DNA from: Chthoniobacter sp.
GTDB lineage: Bacteria; Verrucomicrobiota; Verrucomicrobiia; Chthoniobacterales; Chthoniobacteraceae
Assembly: GCA_025351065.1 (NCBI GenBank)
Contig: JANXWQ010000194.1
Span: forward strand, 1-7,900
Reading direction: 5' to 3'
DNA length: 7,900 bases
Shown here: positions 6,746 through 7,900 of the stretch, piece after piece
Layout of the letters: every line of letters starts with the position of its first letter
Position numbering within the stretch: the stretch's first letter is position 1
Made by a program: the position numbers and the translations under genes
The notes under the pieces: model-generated
Databases searched by the model: none
Seen by the model: the letters and a program-made list of their open reading frames with translations, nothing else
Told to the model about the DNA's origin: nothing

Positions 6746-6796
6746 CGCGGTCGCGCGGGGAGTGACACGCGGGGCGGCGGGTGTTTGCATCGCCGC

Positions 6797-7900
6797 ATGT
6801 TTTCCCTCACTCGACTTTTACTTTCTTCATCCACGCGTTGCGCTGCTTTTTGCAGCGCGCTGCTTTTCTCCAGCGCCGCGCTTTTTGCCGCGGATTATTT
6901 TCCGCCGCCGGACAGCGAAGGCGGCTGGCGCACGCTGAAGGACGCGGGCGAAATCCGCGAGAAAGCCGGGATGGATGCGGCGTGGCTGGAGCGCGCGTAC
7001 GGCGTCTGCGAACGCGGGACGCCAAACGGCGGGCTGCTCGTGGTGCGGCGAGGCTACCTCGTCTTCGAGAAATATTTTGGTCGCGCGTCGCGCAACGCGA
7101 ATCCCGACACGGCTTCGACGGGCAAGGCGTTCACGAGCATCGCGTGCGGCGTGATGCTGCGCGAGTTTCACGAAAAAATCCCCGACGGCCTCGAGACGAA
7201 AGTTTTCACCGAAAAATATCTGCCCGAGGCGCTGCCGCTCGATGACCCGCGCAAGGCCGACATCAAGCTTGGCCAGTTGCTCTGCATGACGGCGGGCTAT
7301 TGGGGCGAAGGCGGAGCGCCCAGCGGCATCGTGATGGGCGGGCCGTCGCTGCCGCAAAAGGCGGTGCCGGGGCAGGACATCCACGACCTCGACCGCTCGT
7401 CGCTGCGCGTGCCGCTGTGGACTGATCCGGGCGCGGGCTGGTCGTACTCGTCGCCGGCCCCGCACATCGCCTCGATGGTGCTGCGGCGCGTCACCGGCCT
7501 GGAACTGCAGGACTACATCGGCGCGCGGCTGGCGCAGCCGATGGGCTGGGGCGCGTGGGGCTACTGCCTCCAGCGCGGCGATTTCAAAATGCCGCACGCC
7601 AACGGCGCAGGCAGCATCGCCGTGCATGCCACGGACGCGCTGCGTTTCGGCTACTGCCTTTTGCACGAGGGAAAATGGCGCGACCAGCAGCTCGTGCCGG
7701 CGGACTACATCCGGCTGTGCCACACCGCCTCGCCCTACAATCCGCACACCCCGTGGAGCCTCCAGTTCGAGCAAAACTCCGACGGTCATGTGCTTGGCGC
7801 GCCGCGCGATGCGTATTTCAAATCGGGCGCGGGCGGCTTCGGCATCTTCGTCGTGCCGTCGCTCGACCTCGTCATCTACAAGCTCGGCGGCAACGACGGG
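6797..7900 (+). CDS. Exported beta-lactamase-fold serine hydrolase, 3' truncated
   Basis: The frame stays open from ATG 6797 to the last base; 368 residues are visible and the C terminus lies beyond the window. It belongs to the class C beta-lactamase/penicillin-binding-protein-like serine hydrolase family, whose members are peptidases, esterases or amidases; substrate unknown. A signal peptide spans about residues 1-31 (MFSLTRLLLSSS..., cleavage near LFA-AD). The nucleophile motif S-x-x-K is Ser107-Thr108-Gly109-Lys110 in DTASTGKAFTS. LLCMTAGYWG (161-170) matches the family's 'L..mtsGl' block. WSYSSPAPHIASMVL (215-229) holds the second motif as Tyr217-Ser-Ser rather than Tyr-x-Asn, a change frequent in non-lactamase members. 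KSGAGGFGIFVVP (342-354) supplies the Lys-x-Gly third motif. Antibiotic hydrolysis is unlikely to be the role. The start has no convincing ribosome site; the first codons include TTA, TCT and TCA, unusual for this gene set, and a perfect hairpin lies in the signal-peptide region. Confidence 0.9.
   Translation, partial: MFSLTRLLLSSSTRCAAFCSALLFSSAALFAADYFPPPDSEGGWRTLKDAGEIREKAGMDAAWLERAYGVCERGTPNGGLLVVRRGYLVFEKYFGRASRNANPDTASTGKAFTSIACGVMLREFHEKIPDGLETKVFTEKYLPEALPLDDPRKADIKLGQLLCMTAGYWGEGGAPSGIVMGGPSLPQKAVPGQDIHDLDRSSLRVPLWTDPGAGWSYSSPAPHIASMVLRRVTGLELQDYIGARLAQPMGWGAWGYCLQRGDFKMPHANGAGSIAVHATDALRFGYCLLHEGKWRDQQLVPADYIRLCHTASPYNPHTPWSLQFEQNSDGHVLGAPRDAYFKSGAGGFGIFVVPSLDLVIYKLGGNDG
6840..6858 (+). 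repeat. Perfect stem-loop inside the signal-peptide coding region
   Basis: GCGCTGC (6840-6846), a TTTTT loop (6847-6851) and GCAGCGC (6852-6858) form a seven-pair stem with no mismatch, about 44 bases into the serine hydrolase gene. CGCTGCTTTT at 6841-6850 is also repeated exactly at 6858-6867. No T-run follows the stem, so it is not an intrinsic terminator. It could affect early translation or be a by-product of duplicated signal-peptide codons. Confidence 0.45.

Noticed and set aside
6745..6756. GCGCG-GT-CGCGC inverted repeat just after the YidB-like gene as a terminator
   Set aside because: The two-base loop is too tight for a full stem and there is no T-run; likely chance in GC-rich DNA.

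Overview
The window looks like a GC-rich bacterial chromosome segment. Lines I counted by hand inside genes run at roughly 65-77% G+C. Family content (a CstA transporter, a Uma2-type nuclease, a cytochrome c/PQQ dehydrogenase fusion, a YidB-like protein and a secreted serine hydrolase) together with poorly defined Shine-Dalgarno sites would fit Verrucomicrobiota, perhaps an Opitutus-like lineage. That assignment is inference; no marker gene is present to prove it.

Layout. Positions 1-406 form a compositional outlier (about 52% G+C over 1-360) with a frame open from the window edge to a stop at 404-406; its product is not recognised and its coding strand is debatable. Positions 534-2948 (+) encode a large CstA-family membrane transporter. 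Nine bases after its stop lies the end of a minus-strand block, read from right to left: a secreted cytochrome c-PQQ sugar dehydrogenase fusion (6182-4551), a four-helix membrane protein (4532-4089), an SRPBCC-fold protein (4023-3556) and a Uma2-family protein (3530-2958). The gaps of 18, 65 and 25 bases allow one transcript. A divergent intergenic region (6183-6316) holds a candidate minus-strand promoter and a perfect inverted repeat. On the plus strand follow a YidB/DUF937 protein (6317-6745) and a signal-peptide-bearing beta-lactamase-fold serine hydrolase (6797 to the window end, 3' truncated).

How the genes work together. The transporter imports small carbon compounds (pyruvate or peptides in characterised relatives). 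The dehydrogenase fusion would oxidise a sugar or polyol outside the cytoplasmic membrane and pass electrons to its own heme. The adjacent membrane protein is a possible but unproven partner. SRPBCC, Uma2 and YidB are not obviously connected to that chemistry. I see no tRNA, rRNA, CRISPR array, insertion sequence ends or convincing intrinsic terminator. I do not see a clear novel multi-gene system; the least explained parts are the left-edge outlier, the membrane protein next to the dehydrogenase, and the Ala-rich insertion plus cysteine-ended tail of the transporter.
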